From: Saccharina japonica
Taxonomy: Eukaryota; Sar; Phaeophyceae; Laminariales; Laminariaceae
Length of the DNA: 64,000 nucleotides
NCBI GenBank assembly: GCA_008828725.1
Contig: MEHQ01001214.1
Location: 62,001-126,000, forward strand
Direction: 5' to 3'
Part shown: positions 45,994 to 56,215 of the stretch, one piece after another
Numbering within the stretch: position 1 is the stretch's first letter
Layout of the letters: each line of letters begins with the position of its first letter
Notes under the pieces: model-generated
What the model was told of the DNA's origin: nothing
The model's database searches: none
Seen by the model: only the letters and a program-made list of their open reading frames with translations
Made by a program: the position numbers and the translations under genes

Positions 45994-46270
45994 GTCACGT
46001 GCTACGACAGAGGTTGCGTTTTTTGGCTGATTCGTTTTCTGGATGATCGGGTAATTTAACCCAAACTCGAATGATCTGGTTTTTTAACCCAAACTCGTCT
46101 AACTTCCATTATTGTGTTGCAATTTTTGTTTTGTAAAATACTTAGCTCGTGGGATTGTTCGTTGGGTAGAACTTCTATTTTCATCCAAAAGTCAATATTC
46201 GGGCGAGGCATGAGCTCCTCCTCAATGAAGGTCAAAAAAATATTGGTGCACCTCTACCGTAGCATGCATC
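45994..46270. mobile_element. MITE-C copy, diverged
   Basis: GTCACGTGCTACGACAGAGG at the left and CCTCTACCGTAGCATGCATC at the right, with ATCGGGTAATTTAACCCAAACTCG inside in diverged form (part duplicated). Lies ~820 bp past the ANK-3 stop. Confidence 0.8.
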
Positions 46271-47834
46271 AACGTGTCTTATGGAAGGATATCTTGACGA
46301 GATGTTCACGCATGTCTTTACCCTGAGCCATCTGAAACGGGTGATGCTACCGCCGGATTTGAACCACTAACACACCCATCAGTGGTGTTCGACAACCCTG
46401 AGCTTGAAGGGTACAAACCCCCCGTGGTGAGTCTCGCCGGATCTCCTGTTTATTTCATGTGAACACCCATCACAAACAGTGCCAAGTAATCTCCCGTCTA
46501 TTAATAGCATCTCCTTTCCCAGTACCCTTTACCGCAGCACTACTACTGTAACTTTGTACCTAGGTTAAGGTAGGGGAAGTTCGGTAGCGTTTGAGTGGTA
46601 GATCAGTCTCGCAACAATAGTCATGTAAAGTTAGTTGCCTTGTTAACACTAGTAAAGGCCTTCATCGTTGTCAGGACCGTCATTTTAGTCGAACGGCCCG
46701 AGGACGGTTACCTCCAGAAAAGCCTAGGACAGCCCTCGTCAGACGAACTAGATCACCCTCAGCAAAACAGTCGACCTCAGGCGCCATGGAGATTATAAGT
46801 ATGAGCCCCGTCTACGCGCTACCTAGCCGAACTGGGAGAGGCAGCACTGCCTGAAAAGACAGTCCCCCTGTACCCCGCAACGAGGCGCCCCTGTGGTGTC
46901 TGCGGCCTTCGCCAGTGACCAATCACTTCTTCTCCAGGAACGAACGCTCTGAACGATCAATTCCTATTCTCAATTCATCCGAAACGTCGTTTGTTTGTGT
47001 TTCGCTTCGGCGAAGTAAAAGCTGAACGCAGACCACAAGCCGCGTGACCACATCGCGTGCTTGCCGACGGTCTCCGATTGTAAGCTCACAACAAGGGTTT
47101 CCAGAGAAAGTACCATTGAAAGGCAGCATAGCCTGCTTGAACAACCACACTACTACAGCAGCACCACCGGTCCACTCTCATCCATAGGTCGGATTCGAAA
47201 AACGAGCGATGTTTGTTGTTCTTAGGGCAGGGGCGTCCAGAAAAAAGAGAAAACGACACACCACACCCCCAGAGGTCGGAATAGAAAACCGTTGCAATCG
47301 TTGTGATCACATGATGAAATAAGAAAATGGAAAAACAAATTATCCTTATTTTCATATTTTTCACTTGGTTTTAGTAACCCCCCCCCCCTAACGAACAAAC
47401 AATTATGTGATATGTCGAAAAACAAAAAGTCGACCACCCTCGCTTAGGGTGAAGAACGGAGCCACAGGCGACAACATCAATGCTACTCTGTTTCGAAGCT
47501 TGCACTTTCCAGAGTTCACCGCGCGATGTTCTATACAGCTACCGACACCCCCCGTCGATTAACGGGACGCGTCTCAATATGTATGTAATCGCTTCATTGC
47601 AGAAGTAACGAATGGCTTTGACACCAACCTGTGGGCATTGTGCAAAACGATGCAACATTGCATGAACCTCGGCAAGTTCCGAGACGAGAGCGTACATGCG
47701 CTACATACAATGCTCGCAGAAGGTTGTCGGAATGGAATAGTTTCCTTAGAAAAAACACACCCAAAGCGATGATAGACCCGCGTCAACATTCCGGTTCCAG
47801 CTACGTCGTATGCCTCTATGCCATACACCTGTAG
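46271..47834. other. No gene recognised; relic of the 1-915 element
   Basis: The only supported feature is the 47235-47400 relic. Small frames near 47574-47840 on both strands are open with mixed composition but unrecognised. Confidence 0.45.
47235..47400 (-). repeat. Relic of the 1-915 element interior
   Basis: In reverse orientation it matches about 531-690: AAAAAGAGAAAACGACA-CCACAC, GATCACA, TTTTCACTTGGTTTTA and a C-run (G-run in the other copy). The 260-bp arms are missing except for the first ~20 bp at the inner edge. Confidence 0.65.
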
Positions 47835-48098
47835 TGACACATGCTACGAGAGAGGGGCACCACGTTACAGATTTTGACGGGACTCCTCAATCGGGGAGCT
47901 CTATACTAATAGTAAGTCAACAGTAAGTCACCCAAAAATGAATTTGGAGAAGCACGAAAAGTGCTACCCGATGAACTATCCCATGGCCTAAGGATACAAT
48001 GCAATAAATCAAAAATCCGACAGGTTTGGGTTAAGGAGCCCGATCGTGCAGAAACAGTTTTTCAGCGAAAACGAGTCACCTCTATCGCAGCCCGCGTC
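47834..48098. mobile_element. MITE-C copy, 265 bp
   Basis: GTGACACATGCTACGAGAGA at the left, CACCTCTATCGCAGCCCGCG near the right, with GGGAGCTC, a CAAAAATCCGAC-GTTTGGG block and GGAGCCCGATCGTGCAGAAA inside. It is 410 bp beyond the ANK-4 stop codon. Confidence 0.8.
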
Positions 48099-48507
48099 TA
48101 ATACACTACATAAATATATAGCCGTTAAAAGATAGGAAGGGTGGTTTACCTGCGCGAGGTCACGAGTAGACAGAGTTGAAGGCGGCACGTGGCCTCCCAC
48201 TTACCGCAAAACGCACCAACAGGCAGAGAAAAGGAGATGTGTGGATGGCCCATGCGTTCAGACAGACGCCGTTTTATGGGATTACCACCAACAGCTCAAG
48301 TCACAACAAGGCTCCAGCAGAACCAACCCCCACAGGGGGGCAACGCATCAAACCAAGCTTGTCCGCAGTCACATCAGGGAATGCCTGCTAATTATCTGTT
48401 GAGCAAGATTCGTCTTGGCACCAACAGTCGCAGGAATGGCCACTCTAAAAAGCGTCATTGAGCTCTATAACGTTTGACAACACGCTCCAAACTCAAAATA
48501 AGAGCCT

Positions 48508-50148
48508 CTACCGGACGCCTGCCCCCCACTCTCCCACAGGACACCCATTTCGCCATGCCCACTCCTGCACATGCCATTGCCCGTAATTTTTAGCATTCAC
48601 GCACGTTTTCTCATCCCATGGGCAGCCTTCTCTTCGTGCCCACTGCAGAATGTCCAAGCGACCAGCGCTGGCGGCACTAGAGCACGTGCTTTCGTCCCAG
48701 GGGCAGTCATTGCACCGAGCCCATTTAAGCACTTCTAAGTGGCCAGACTTGGCTGCTGTGGCACAGGTGCTACCATCCCAGGGACAGCCCCCCCCCCGCG
48801 CCCACTGGAGTATGTCCAACCGGCCACCGCCGGCGGCATTGGTGCAAGTGCGTTCGTCCCAGAGGCAGCCCTGCGACCGTGCCCATGTAAGCATTTCGAA
48901 GTGGCCGGCCAAGGCTGCCCCGGCACAGGTGTCACTATTCCAGGGGCAGCCGTTACGCCGTGCCCACTTTAGAACCTCAAAATGCCCCCACCTGGCCGCA
49001 TTTGCGCACGTGGTTTCGTCCCAGGGGCGGGCGCCATCTCGTACCCACTTTTTAAACTGGAAACTCCCTCCCCCAGCTGCCTCGGTACAGAGACCGATGC
49101 CCCAGGAAATGTTTTCTCGGGCCCACCGAAGCACACGCAGGTGCCCTCCAGAAGCAGCCGCGTTGCATACACCATGGTTTTTGAAGGGGTGGTGGCTGGC
49201 CTCCATCCATTTCAAAATGTGAAGGTGCCCATATAGAGCTGCGATGGCCTTGGCGTTGTCTGGCCAGCTGCAACCGTTATCAACCAACCACTTCAGCATA
49301 TCCAGATGCCCGTTTTTTATAGCGACCGAAAAGCCTCCGCGACACGCGGGACGCCCTTGAGCCATCGTCCACTGAAGTAGCTCCAAGTGTCCCCCCGCGG
49401 CAGCCCAGTACCCCACGCTGTGTCCCATACCAACACCGTTAGCCGTAGCCCACTGTATTAACTCCAGGTGCCCCCCGATGGCAGCAGCCGAGCAAATCTG
49501 AGCGTCCCAACTACGCCCGTTTGCTCGCGCCCACTGAAGAACGTCAAGATGGCCACCCCTCGCAGCGTTCCAGCATATCCGTCCGCCCCAAGGACAGCCC
49601 TCTGATCGGGCCCACTGCAGGATATCGAGATGGCCTGAGCGGGCAGCCGAGGAGCATGTTGAAAATCCCCAAGGGCAGCCGATAGCGCGTGCCCACTTCA
49701 GAAGGCGCAGGCTTCCTCCGGCCGCAGCCGCTCTGCACAGAGCCTCACGCCAGCCGCAATTCTGGTCAAGCCCCCAGTGGATCATTTCGAGATCCCCCCG
49801 GGCCGCCGCCTTGAAGCATGCCTCCCCGCGCAACAAACACCCGTTCGAGTGGGCGTACCGCAGAATATCCAGGCCGCAGTGCTCGGCGATCTGTTCGCAG
49901 ATGATTGGAGCCTTTGTCAGGCCCGCGTCGAGGCTCCACCGTAGCTGGGATACAGAGGTGTCGGGCGTTATGGCTCGCGTAGTTTTCGGTCGATCGCCCC
50001 AAGCGTTTCTCCAGTCCTTTGATACCTCGGCGAAGAAGGCGTACTGGCTGGATAGTCCCGCCAGCACGGCCATGACGTCCGCATTACCTTGAAGCCGAAC
50101 TACGGCGTCAACAGGTACAATCTCGGCATCTTGAGTGGTGTCTGGCAT
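48508..50148 (-). CDS. F-box-like/ankyrin-like repeat protein (ANK-4)
   Basis: A 546-residue protein beginning MPDTTQDAEIV at 50148, just after a GTTTAG acceptor-like site. The frame is open 84 codons further upstream, but those codons translate the MITE-C at 50250, so 50148 is preferred. The N-domain at residues ~20-50 (NADVMAVLAGL-SSQY...VSKDWRNAWG) is one or two residues shorter than in the paralogues. About 16 repeats of 27 residues follow, the longest array in the window. Repeats 6-10 are degenerate (GHSVGYWAAAGG, QFKKWVRDG); repeats 11-16 are close to consensus (CPWDESTC, CPWDGSTC). It ends GEWGAGVR. Genomically it lies between MITE-C copies on both sides. Function inferred as protein binding. 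Confidence 0.9.
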   Translation of the reverse strand: MPDTTQDAEIVPVDAVVRLQGNADVMAVLAGLSSQYAFFAEVSKDWRNAWGDRPKTTRAITPDTSVSQLRWSLDAGLTKAPIICEQIAEHCGLDILRYAHSNGCLLRGEACFKAAARGDLEMIHWGLDQNCGWREALCRAAAAGGSLRLLKWARAIGCPWGFSTCSSAARSGHLDILQWARSEGCPWGGRICWNAARGGHLDVLQWARANGRSWDAQICSAAAIGGHLELIQWATANGVGMGHSVGYWAAAGGHLELLQWTMAQGRPACRGGFSVAIKNGHLDMLKWLVDNGCSWPDNAKAIAALYGHLHILKWMEASHHPFKNHGVCNAAASGGHLRVLRWARENISWGIGLCTEAAGGGSFQFKKWVRDGARPWDETTCANAARWGHFEVLKWARRNGCPWNSDTCAGAALAGHFEMLTWARSQGCLWDERTCTNAAGGGRLDILQWARGGGCPWDGSTCATAAKSGHLEVLKWARCNDCPWDESTCSSAASAGRLDILQWARREGCPWDEKTCVNAKNYGQWHVQEWAWRNGCPVGEWGAGVR

Positions 50149-50249
50149 GGTGAAACCGCTCCTAAACGCGGGGGCGCGGGAAAAAACAAAACAAAAAGTG
50201 GTAGATGTAAGTGCCAAGTGCCGCCCCGGAAAACAGGGATAGCATGTAG

Positions 50250-50496
50250 GACGCGTGCTACGGTAGAGGTAGCACTTTGTGGCTGAATCGTTTTCTGAAC
50301 GATCGGGCTCCTTAACCCAAATTCGTCGGACTTTCATTTTTGTGACGAATAATGTTTCAGAGCATACTTCGGTCGTGATATTTCGCATCGGGCAGCCCAT
50401 TTATTTTCCTCCAAAATCATTTTTTGGGTGAGGTATGACGTTCCTTAAGTGAGGAGCTCAGAAAAAACATGGTGCACCTCTATCGTAGCATGCGTC
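50250..50496. mobile_element. MITE-C, complete 247-bp copy, 100 bp upstream of ANK-4
   Basis: Ends are GACGCGTGCTACGGTAGAGG and CCTCTATCGTAGCATGCGTC. The interior matches the reverse complement of 15374-15627 throughout, including CCGATC, TTCGTCGGACTTTCATTTTT and TCCTCCAAAATCATTTTTT. It may contribute promoter or 5' leader sequence to ANK-4. Confidence 0.9.
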
Positions 50497-51081
50497 GTAG
50501 ACAGAGCTATGGAGCGGTGAGGGCGTGGGAAAAGGAAAGGATGAGTCGGCAGCATGACAAAGTGCGGGGCGTTCAAACGTTTTGAGACCGAGAAACGGAG
50601 GTACGCGGCACCGGACACCTATCTGCGGTATATGCGAAACGGCAATGCTGATCAAGGCTAACCCGCCTCTCTATGAGATACGTGCGCCTGAATACTTGAC
50701 CGATTTTAGCATAACTTCTCTAAATATTGTCGTCTCGCTGTTCAATTTGAATAGAACCGCCTTGTATGGCTCGTTTTCTCGTGCATGATGCTGCGGTAGG
50801 TGTCAGGTGATTTGCACAACTGGCTGTATGTGGACCAAAAACGAAAATAGAAGCACTTGTTATTACGTGCTGCACTTTGCTGCTTTATTGGTTTGCTGTG
50901 CGGCCTAGAAAGCAATATAGGCCTAGGTAGAGCAGTCCTTGGACTTTCTTTCCTTGTCCACTCCACCTTCGATACATTTACGGTATTGCACCGATGGCTA
51001 GATTTACGGTATGCCGCAGCAGACCAACTCAAGAACAGTTCGGCATGCCATTTGGTTCGACAACTGCATGAGGCACACCAA
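50497..51081. other. No gene recognised
   Basis: No supported feature; short frames only. Confidence 0.4.
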
Positions 51082-51259
51082 GGGTCCCCCAGTAAGGCGG
51101 TGGTGTGCCAGTGACGCAATATGACCGCCTTATAGAGGGAAACCGCCTTATTCATTCCAGGTTATGAGTGCAATTCCCTATTAATAGTAGTGCCAAGCGA
51201 TTTTTGACCGCCTTATATCGGGATACCGCCTTATTCAGACCACCGTACGGGGGGACCCC
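51082..51259. mobile_element. MITE-B copy 2, 178 bp
   Basis: Same orientation as 28648-28819, with GGGTCCCCCAGTAAGGCGGT at the left and GGGGGGACCCC at the right; GACCGCCTTATAGAGGGAA and GACCGCCTTATATCGGGATA are conserved. The main difference is a small change near 51178-51195. Confidence 0.9.
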
Positions 51260-51432
51260 TACTGTACACATATGCGAGTCGACGTTTTCGAGTGTCGATC
51301 AGGCGAAGATCAGTCAAACGACCACGAAGCATCTCTGCCCCAACGCACCAACACCCTGCTCAGGGATTATGGAAAACAAAATAACACCCTACTGCAGACG
51401 TGAGATTGAGCAATTAGACGGCGCACGCCGTT

Positions 51433-52050
51433 TTAAGCTGGGTGTGGGTTTTCTATCGTGCGTGCGACGGGCTTGACCTGAGCGTATGAAAGCTGTTTGT
51501 CGGCAACTCTCCGGATTGCTAGCACCAAATTCAGCAGACTGGCCATTTTACAAAGATGCGAGCCTGTCATGGTTCTTCCCACGGAGACAACACTAACAGA
51601 GAGGTCAACGATGCAAGAATAACCCATGCTTGAAAGTGGGCCGTTTGCGTTCGAAGCGATATACAGCTTTACCGTAGCCTTGGAGAAGATCAGAACAAGC
51701 GACAAGATCGAAACCCCATAATATTTGAGGGGAGCAAAAAGCCCACGAACAACTAAACACAGGAACTTGAAACAAGCACAGATGAACGAACGGTGACGGC
51801 AGCCATCCCGAGACACTTTGCGAGGGAGCTTATAAGTCCCACGTGATAGATACATCTTCGCCGCTTGTGTGGACGCCATCTGACGTGTGCTGTTTTCCTT
51901 GTAGGAAGCTTCCACCACTTCCACGGAAGCTTCCATGGAAATCGTTGAAGCTCCGATAGAAGTCTTGGAAGCTTCCACGGAAGCCGTGGAAGTTTCCGTG
52001 GAATTGTTGGAAGCTTCCGTGGAAGTGGTGGAAGCTTCCATGGCTTCCAT
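51433..52050 (-). CDS. Hypothetical protein with 5-residue repeats and hydrophobic segments
   Basis: A 205-codon frame from ATG. Residues 1-50 are a 5-residue repeat (STEAS / SMEAS type) encoded by the 15-bp array at 51905-52085. The remainder is non-repetitive, with two or three hydrophobic stretches (near residues 90-105, 112-130 and about 140-158) that could be membrane segments. No family recognised. Both strands of the array are open, so the N-terminal part gives no support; the C-terminal two thirds is the only positive sign. It could equally be a random frame. Confidence 0.25.
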   Translation of the reverse strand: MEAMEASTTSTEASNNSTETSTASVEASKTSIGASTISMEASVEVVEASYKENSTRQMASTQAAKMYLSRGTYKLPRKVSRDGCRHRSFICACFKFLCLVVRGLFAPLKYYGVSILSLVLIFSKATVKLYIASNANGPLSSMGYSCIVDLSVSVVSVGRTMTGSHLCKMASLLNLVLAIRRVADKQLSYAQVKPVARTIENPHPA

Positions 52051-52085
52051 GGAAACTTCCGCGGTGGAAAATTCTATGCAAGTTT
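51905..52085. repeat. 15-bp GGAAGCTTCC-type array 1
   Basis: About twelve units of GTGGAAGTxxxGGAAGCTTCC-like sequence. The GGAAGCTTCC core is itself a palindrome, so both strands look alike and both encode Glu/Ser-rich frames. Confidence 0.9.
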
Positions 52086-52269
52086 CTGAACATCCGTGGA
52101 AGTTACCGCTTGAAGAGGGCCTTTAACCACTAGACAGGTCTAATGTGGTTCCGCGATGCCCCCTACACGGTTTTGAGTATCCCATTTGTAATTGGTCCAC
52201 GTTTTAGTAATCGGGATGGGCCCACTTTGGGTGGGACGTTGTACCAAGTGAGATCAGGCGGTAAATTCA

Positions 52270-52392
52270 TTGAAGCTTCCCCCGCTTCTATGGAAGCTTC
52301 CATCACTTCCACGAAAGCTTCCATGGAAGCGAATGAAGCTTCCATGTAAGCGATGGAAGCTTCCATGGAAACTTCCATCGACTTCCACGGCA
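52270..52392. repeat. 15-bp GGAAGCTTCC-type array 2
   Basis: About eight units of the same array, separated from array 1 by ~185 bp of unique sequence. GAAGCTTCCATGGAAGC is repeated. Confidence 0.9.
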
Positions 52393-53340
52393 AAACAAAA
52401 ACAATAGTGCAGGAGACCGGCTTACCTTCAGCAGCGAGCAAACTCCGTGTACTTGCACAGTAGGCAGGGCGTGTTTTCCTTCAGATTGCACACACGGCAG
52501 AAAACTCCACCCTGTCCGGAAAAGTAAGAGCGTTTTGATATTGTACTCGTTAATGCCCCAACACTCCTTGCATTTCGGGTCAGAGGGGTATGCAGCAGTA
52601 GTACCACTTTGTCCGAAAATGTAAGAACGCATGGGTACTCGTAGTAATACTCATGCGGTCTTATATGTTCGGACACAAACAGTAGTGGTAAGGTCGACGT
52701 GAAAAAACTCAAATTGAACTCTCAAACCAAGATAAATGAACTCTTCCCTAGTGTAGGAAAACATCCCGATAATGGAATGCCTTCAAAAATGTTTTTTCAG
52801 GGATCCTGAGGTATCGGAGACGGCACGCCACCAAAAAGTATATTAGACTTACAAATACGAGTACTCGTACGAGTCGTGTGCATCCGTGGCAATGGTGACG
52901 GGATACTTTAGAGCCGCTGCGAGTATATATGGGCTTTTTCGCTACGAGTACTCGTATTCACGGAGCCGCTACATCGGGACCTCCACCGTACCAGTACTAC
53001 TACAAGCAGAACTACAGCTGTACTGACTGTAGTATATCGTAGTGTTCGACTGCTGTCCGAAGTACTGATTGTTGTAGCCTTGCTTGATCTAACGCTATGA
53101 TATGATACCGATTCACACTCAACCCATATAAGCTCACCCAAGGCTCACCGGTTGGTCAACGCATTCAGCGGGGTCAATGCTATATAGCAAGCAGCGTTTC
53201 ACGCAGCTCCCAAGCTGTGGATGTAGGTTGACACCAGTAGTAGTTATTCTCCACCACTGTAGGAATGATGTCTGCCGTCTGTCTACCAGCGTCGGCTATG
53301 TTCCGACCAATGCGAACGACTACGTATGCTGGTCCCAGTG
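52393..53340. other. No gene recognised
   Basis: Two direct copies of TGTCCGxAAAxGTAAGAxCG (near 52517 and 52612). A minus-strand frame ending at 52428 has a CRVC-x7-CLLC cysteine cluster but no other support. Confidence 0.4.
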
Positions 53341-53347
53341 GGTCCCG

Positions 53348-53376
53348 GGTCCCGGAACCCGGGACCCGACTCCCGA
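53348..53376. repeat. GC-rich perfect hairpin
   Basis: GGGTCCCGGGT, six bases, ACCCGGGACCC-type palindrome near 53350-53377. Confidence 0.8.
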
Positions 53377-53548
53377 CCAAAGATGTCAGGAGACGGCACT
53401 TTCACCCCTTGACTGACGGCAATTTTCCTTTTTTAATTCTTGACTGACGCCAAACTGCTAGTTTTTAGTGCAGAACACTCGGATCCACACCCTTGACCGA
53501 TGCTCGTTTTACCTTGACTGACCGTCTCCTGACATCTTTGCTCCCGAC
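53372..53548. mobile_element. Short inverted-repeat unit, ~175 bp
   Basis: TCCCGACCAAAGATGTCAGG and the next GAGACGG at the left are inverted at about 53519-53546 (CCGTCTCCTGACATCTTTG). Between them CTTGACTGAC is repeated three or four times. Non-coding. Confidence 0.7.
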
Positions 53549-54229
53549 ACGTAGGAGTTCCATAGCCTTATTTGGAAGAGGCTGTCTGTGACGGGGCCCG
53601 GGGGCATACTTTGTAGCGACGGGCAACAGGCTGCGATCCTTATCATTCAATACGCTTCGTAGGGATTAATACTGCAGTAAGCGCTATCACGGTGGCAGTA
53701 CTACGGTTTGCTGCTACTACTGCTGCAGCTAACTAACTGCTAATAACTACCTGCTTGCAACTTACAACTGGCAACCTGTGCTTTCTTTAGGAGCGGCGTA
53801 ATATCAACCATATGACGAAATATGATTGGCTACTCGTCTAGACGGAAAGTAAAAGCCATTTTAATTGGTTCTCTATCCATGTCTTCTGACTTCTGATTGG
53901 TCAAGGCGTACTTTGTGGACCGATGCTAATGCAGGCGCAACAACCTGCACCCTGCACCCTGCACCCTGCACCTGCACACTGCACAACGCAAGACCGAGAC
54001 CTTCTGTCCCCGGTCCAGTGCCGGAAGCTGCACAAGCTACGAGAAGATGCCTTTCGTCGCAAGCTACGCGCTACGACTGATCACCACGTGTTTGGCGTGG
54101 AGGTCATGTGTTGGTGACTGGAGAAGCGCCGGCCAACTTGTAGATCAGCACGGGGGCAACGGGTCTCCGGTGGTTGCAGTGTGGGTACTCCCTACCAACA
54201 AAACGTGAGCCTGTCCTTCCTAACCTTTT
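53549..54229. other. No gene recognised
   Basis: A short (CCTGCACCCTGCA)-type repeat lies near 53945-53985. No supported gene. Confidence 0.45.
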
Positions 54230-54306
54230 TAGGACTGCAGTCCCGTTTAGGGGACAAACCACTCTAATTCTATGTAATTTGTCCCCAAAACGGGACTCCA
54301 GTCCTA
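54230..54306. mobile_element. 77-bp hairpin element
   Basis: Arms TAGGACTGCAGTCCCGTTTA and TAAAACGGGACTCCAGTCCTA-like (right arm 54278-54306) fold with a ~19-base loop. A solo arm is at 38081-38105. Confidence 0.8.
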
Positions 54307-54478
54307 TAAGCTAACTTCGAACTCGAACTCGAACCGTAACTCGAACCCTTTGTGAACCCTTGAGACTTTAGGAAAGTAACACCGCGGGTAGCAAATGAGC
54401 CTACTATGTACCTGCCTATTACTACTGCTGTAGTAAGCCTTGTGGGCTTGAAACTGAGATGCGAGCTGCGATATGCCT

Positions 54479-54531
54479 CGACTGCTGCTGCTGCTTTTGC
54501 TGCTACGAATATACTGCTTGCTGCTGCTGTT

Positions 54532-54566
<35 letters not shown>

Positions 54567-54578
54567 GCTGCTTGCTGC

Positions 54579-54641
<63 letters not shown>

Positions 54642-54728
54642 GCTGCTACTGCTTGCTGCTGCTTTCTGCTGTTGCTGCTGTTGCTGCTGCTGCTGCTACT
54701 ACTGCTGTTGCTGCTCATGTTTGTGCTG

Positions 54729-54764
<36 letters not shown>

Positions 54765-54862
54765 GCTGCTTCCCGCTTGCTGCTGCTGCTGCTGCTTCTT
54801 CTGCTGCTTCTGCTTCTGCTGTTGTTGCTGTTGGTGTTGTTGCTGTTGATGCGGATGGGCAG
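54479..54862 (+). repeat. Long interrupted CTG tract, ~380 bp
   Basis: Runs of CTG broken by CTT, TTG and ACT units, including an uninterrupted stretch of roughly 17-18 units near 54582-54639. All six frames are open or nearly so, giving Leu, Ala or Cys (plus) and Ser, Gln or Ala (minus) homopolymers. These ORFs are by-products. Confidence 0.95.
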
Positions 54863-55153
54863 GCGTAGCTCCAGCCCCTCGTTGTGGGGGTTTGGACGCA
54901 GGGGGGGGCATTTTGTGTTGTACGCGCTCGTGCCATACCAGTGCCGAGTGCCGAGTGCATTGAAGGTGATTACGTAGGGTTACAGCAATACCAGTACGCA
55001 TGCGTCATATATACACGCCGTGAGAAAACGGGAAGTACGTGTCATATGATAGTTGCTCCGCCTTCGCCTTGATAATAATACCAGAGTCACGGTCTGCTCT
55101 CCAAGAAGATTGCCGTGACAGCTCCTGCTCGCAACACTCCAGGTACAGCAGTA

Positions 55154-55960
55154 AGTAGTAGTACAGTAGTAACCATTTGAGAACGTGCTATTTTTTTGTG
55201 GGTTCTGCCGATGGCTGTACTGAAAGAACCAAGGCGACAATTCACACGCCGGTTGTGTCCAACAATGCCCAGAGTGAAAATGAAAATTCGCGTTCGCGTC
55301 GATCTTTATATTTTTCAGTTTTGCTTTAGTTATAGCCTTGAAAGGCTATTTTCGGTAAGGATTGCAAATGGCCAATTTTCAATATATTTAATTTCGGCTG
55401 GCTCAGGAAACCATATTCTAGACCCGATATTGAAAATGTGTTCCCGGAGGATTGTGGTGATTTAGCTATACGATCATCATACAAGTTGTATTGTAGTAAA
55501 ATATCCATTTTTGATGGCGCTGAAAATTATTCCGTTTTGGTTTTTTTTCCTTACTGACAGTAAGGAATTAACCCCAAAACGGAAACTTTTTCAGCGCCAT
55601 CAAAAATGGATATTTTACTACAATACAACTTGTATGATGATCGTATAGCTAAATCACCACAATCCTCCGGGAACACATTTTCAATATCGGGTCTAGAATA
55701 TGGTTTCCTGAGCCAGCCGAAATTAAATATATTGAAAATTGGCCATTTGCAATCCTTACCGAAAATAGCCTTTCAAGGCTATAACTAAAGCAAAACTGAA
55801 AAATACAAAGATCGACGCGAACGCGAATTTTCATTTTCACTCAGGGCATTGTTGGACACAACCGGCGTGTGAATTGTCGCCTTGGTTCTTTCAGTACAGC
55901 CATCGGTAGAACCCACAAAAAAATAGCACGTTCTCAAATGGTTACTACTGTACTACTACT
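55154..55960. mobile_element. 807-bp near-perfect palindrome (foldback element)
   Basis: 55154 to about 55545 is the reverse complement of about 55570-55960 with very few mismatches. The centre near 55557 (CCTTACTGACAGTAAGG) is itself a palindrome, so there is almost no loop. The same 60-codon frame therefore appears once on each strand. The outer ends run into AGTAGTAGTACAG / CTGTACTACTACT trinucleotides. No transposase. Confidence 0.95.
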
Positions 55961-55992
55961 GCTGTTGCTGTATGCCTGGTATATATGTGTGT

Positions 55993-56215
55993 GTGTTATT
56001 CCCTTCTACCCGTCGACATCCAGCACACCCAGTGCAGAGTCTGTGCCGATTATTCATCCTATTAATAGAGAGATACCAGTTATGTGGCCACAATACCATG
56101 ACACAGAGATACTACGCTGCAATGCAGTCAGCAGAGCAGACAATGCAATGCCATATACAACAGACACGACCTACCCTGCTAGCAATCCAGCTGCGTGAAA
56201 GCGAAAAAATAAAAT
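55993..56215 (-). repeat. Dispersed repeat, inverted partner at 40940-41125
   Basis: Reverse-complement copy of the 40940 repeat, followed by an A-rich AAAATAAAATAAAAAG tail near 56205-56240. A third related piece is at 59668-59740. Confidence 0.7.

Noticed and set aside
46341..46435. tRNA-like T-arm (GGTTCAAATCC on the minus strand)
   Set aside because: The T stem does not pair, and no acceptor stem or anticodon arm of proper spacing could be drawn.
16711..50148. Giant-virus insertion as the source of the ankyrin-like genes
   Set aside because: Similar repeats exist in giant viruses, but no viral hallmark gene is present, intergenic regions are long and repeat-rich, and splice-like sites precede the genes. 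Viral ancestry of the family remains possible but cannot be shown here.
50149..50400. 84-codon N-terminal extension of ANK-4
   Set aside because: It translates MITE-C sequence and the short leader; the paralogues start at the position equivalent to 50148.
54459..54977. Long poly-Leu, poly-Ala, poly-Cys and poly-Gln frames over the CTG tract
   Set aside because: A triplet repeat keeps all frames open; there is no unique sequence with coding character attached.
55326..55788. Identical 60-codon frames on opposite strands
   Set aside because: They are mirror images produced by the 807-bp palindrome, with no other support.
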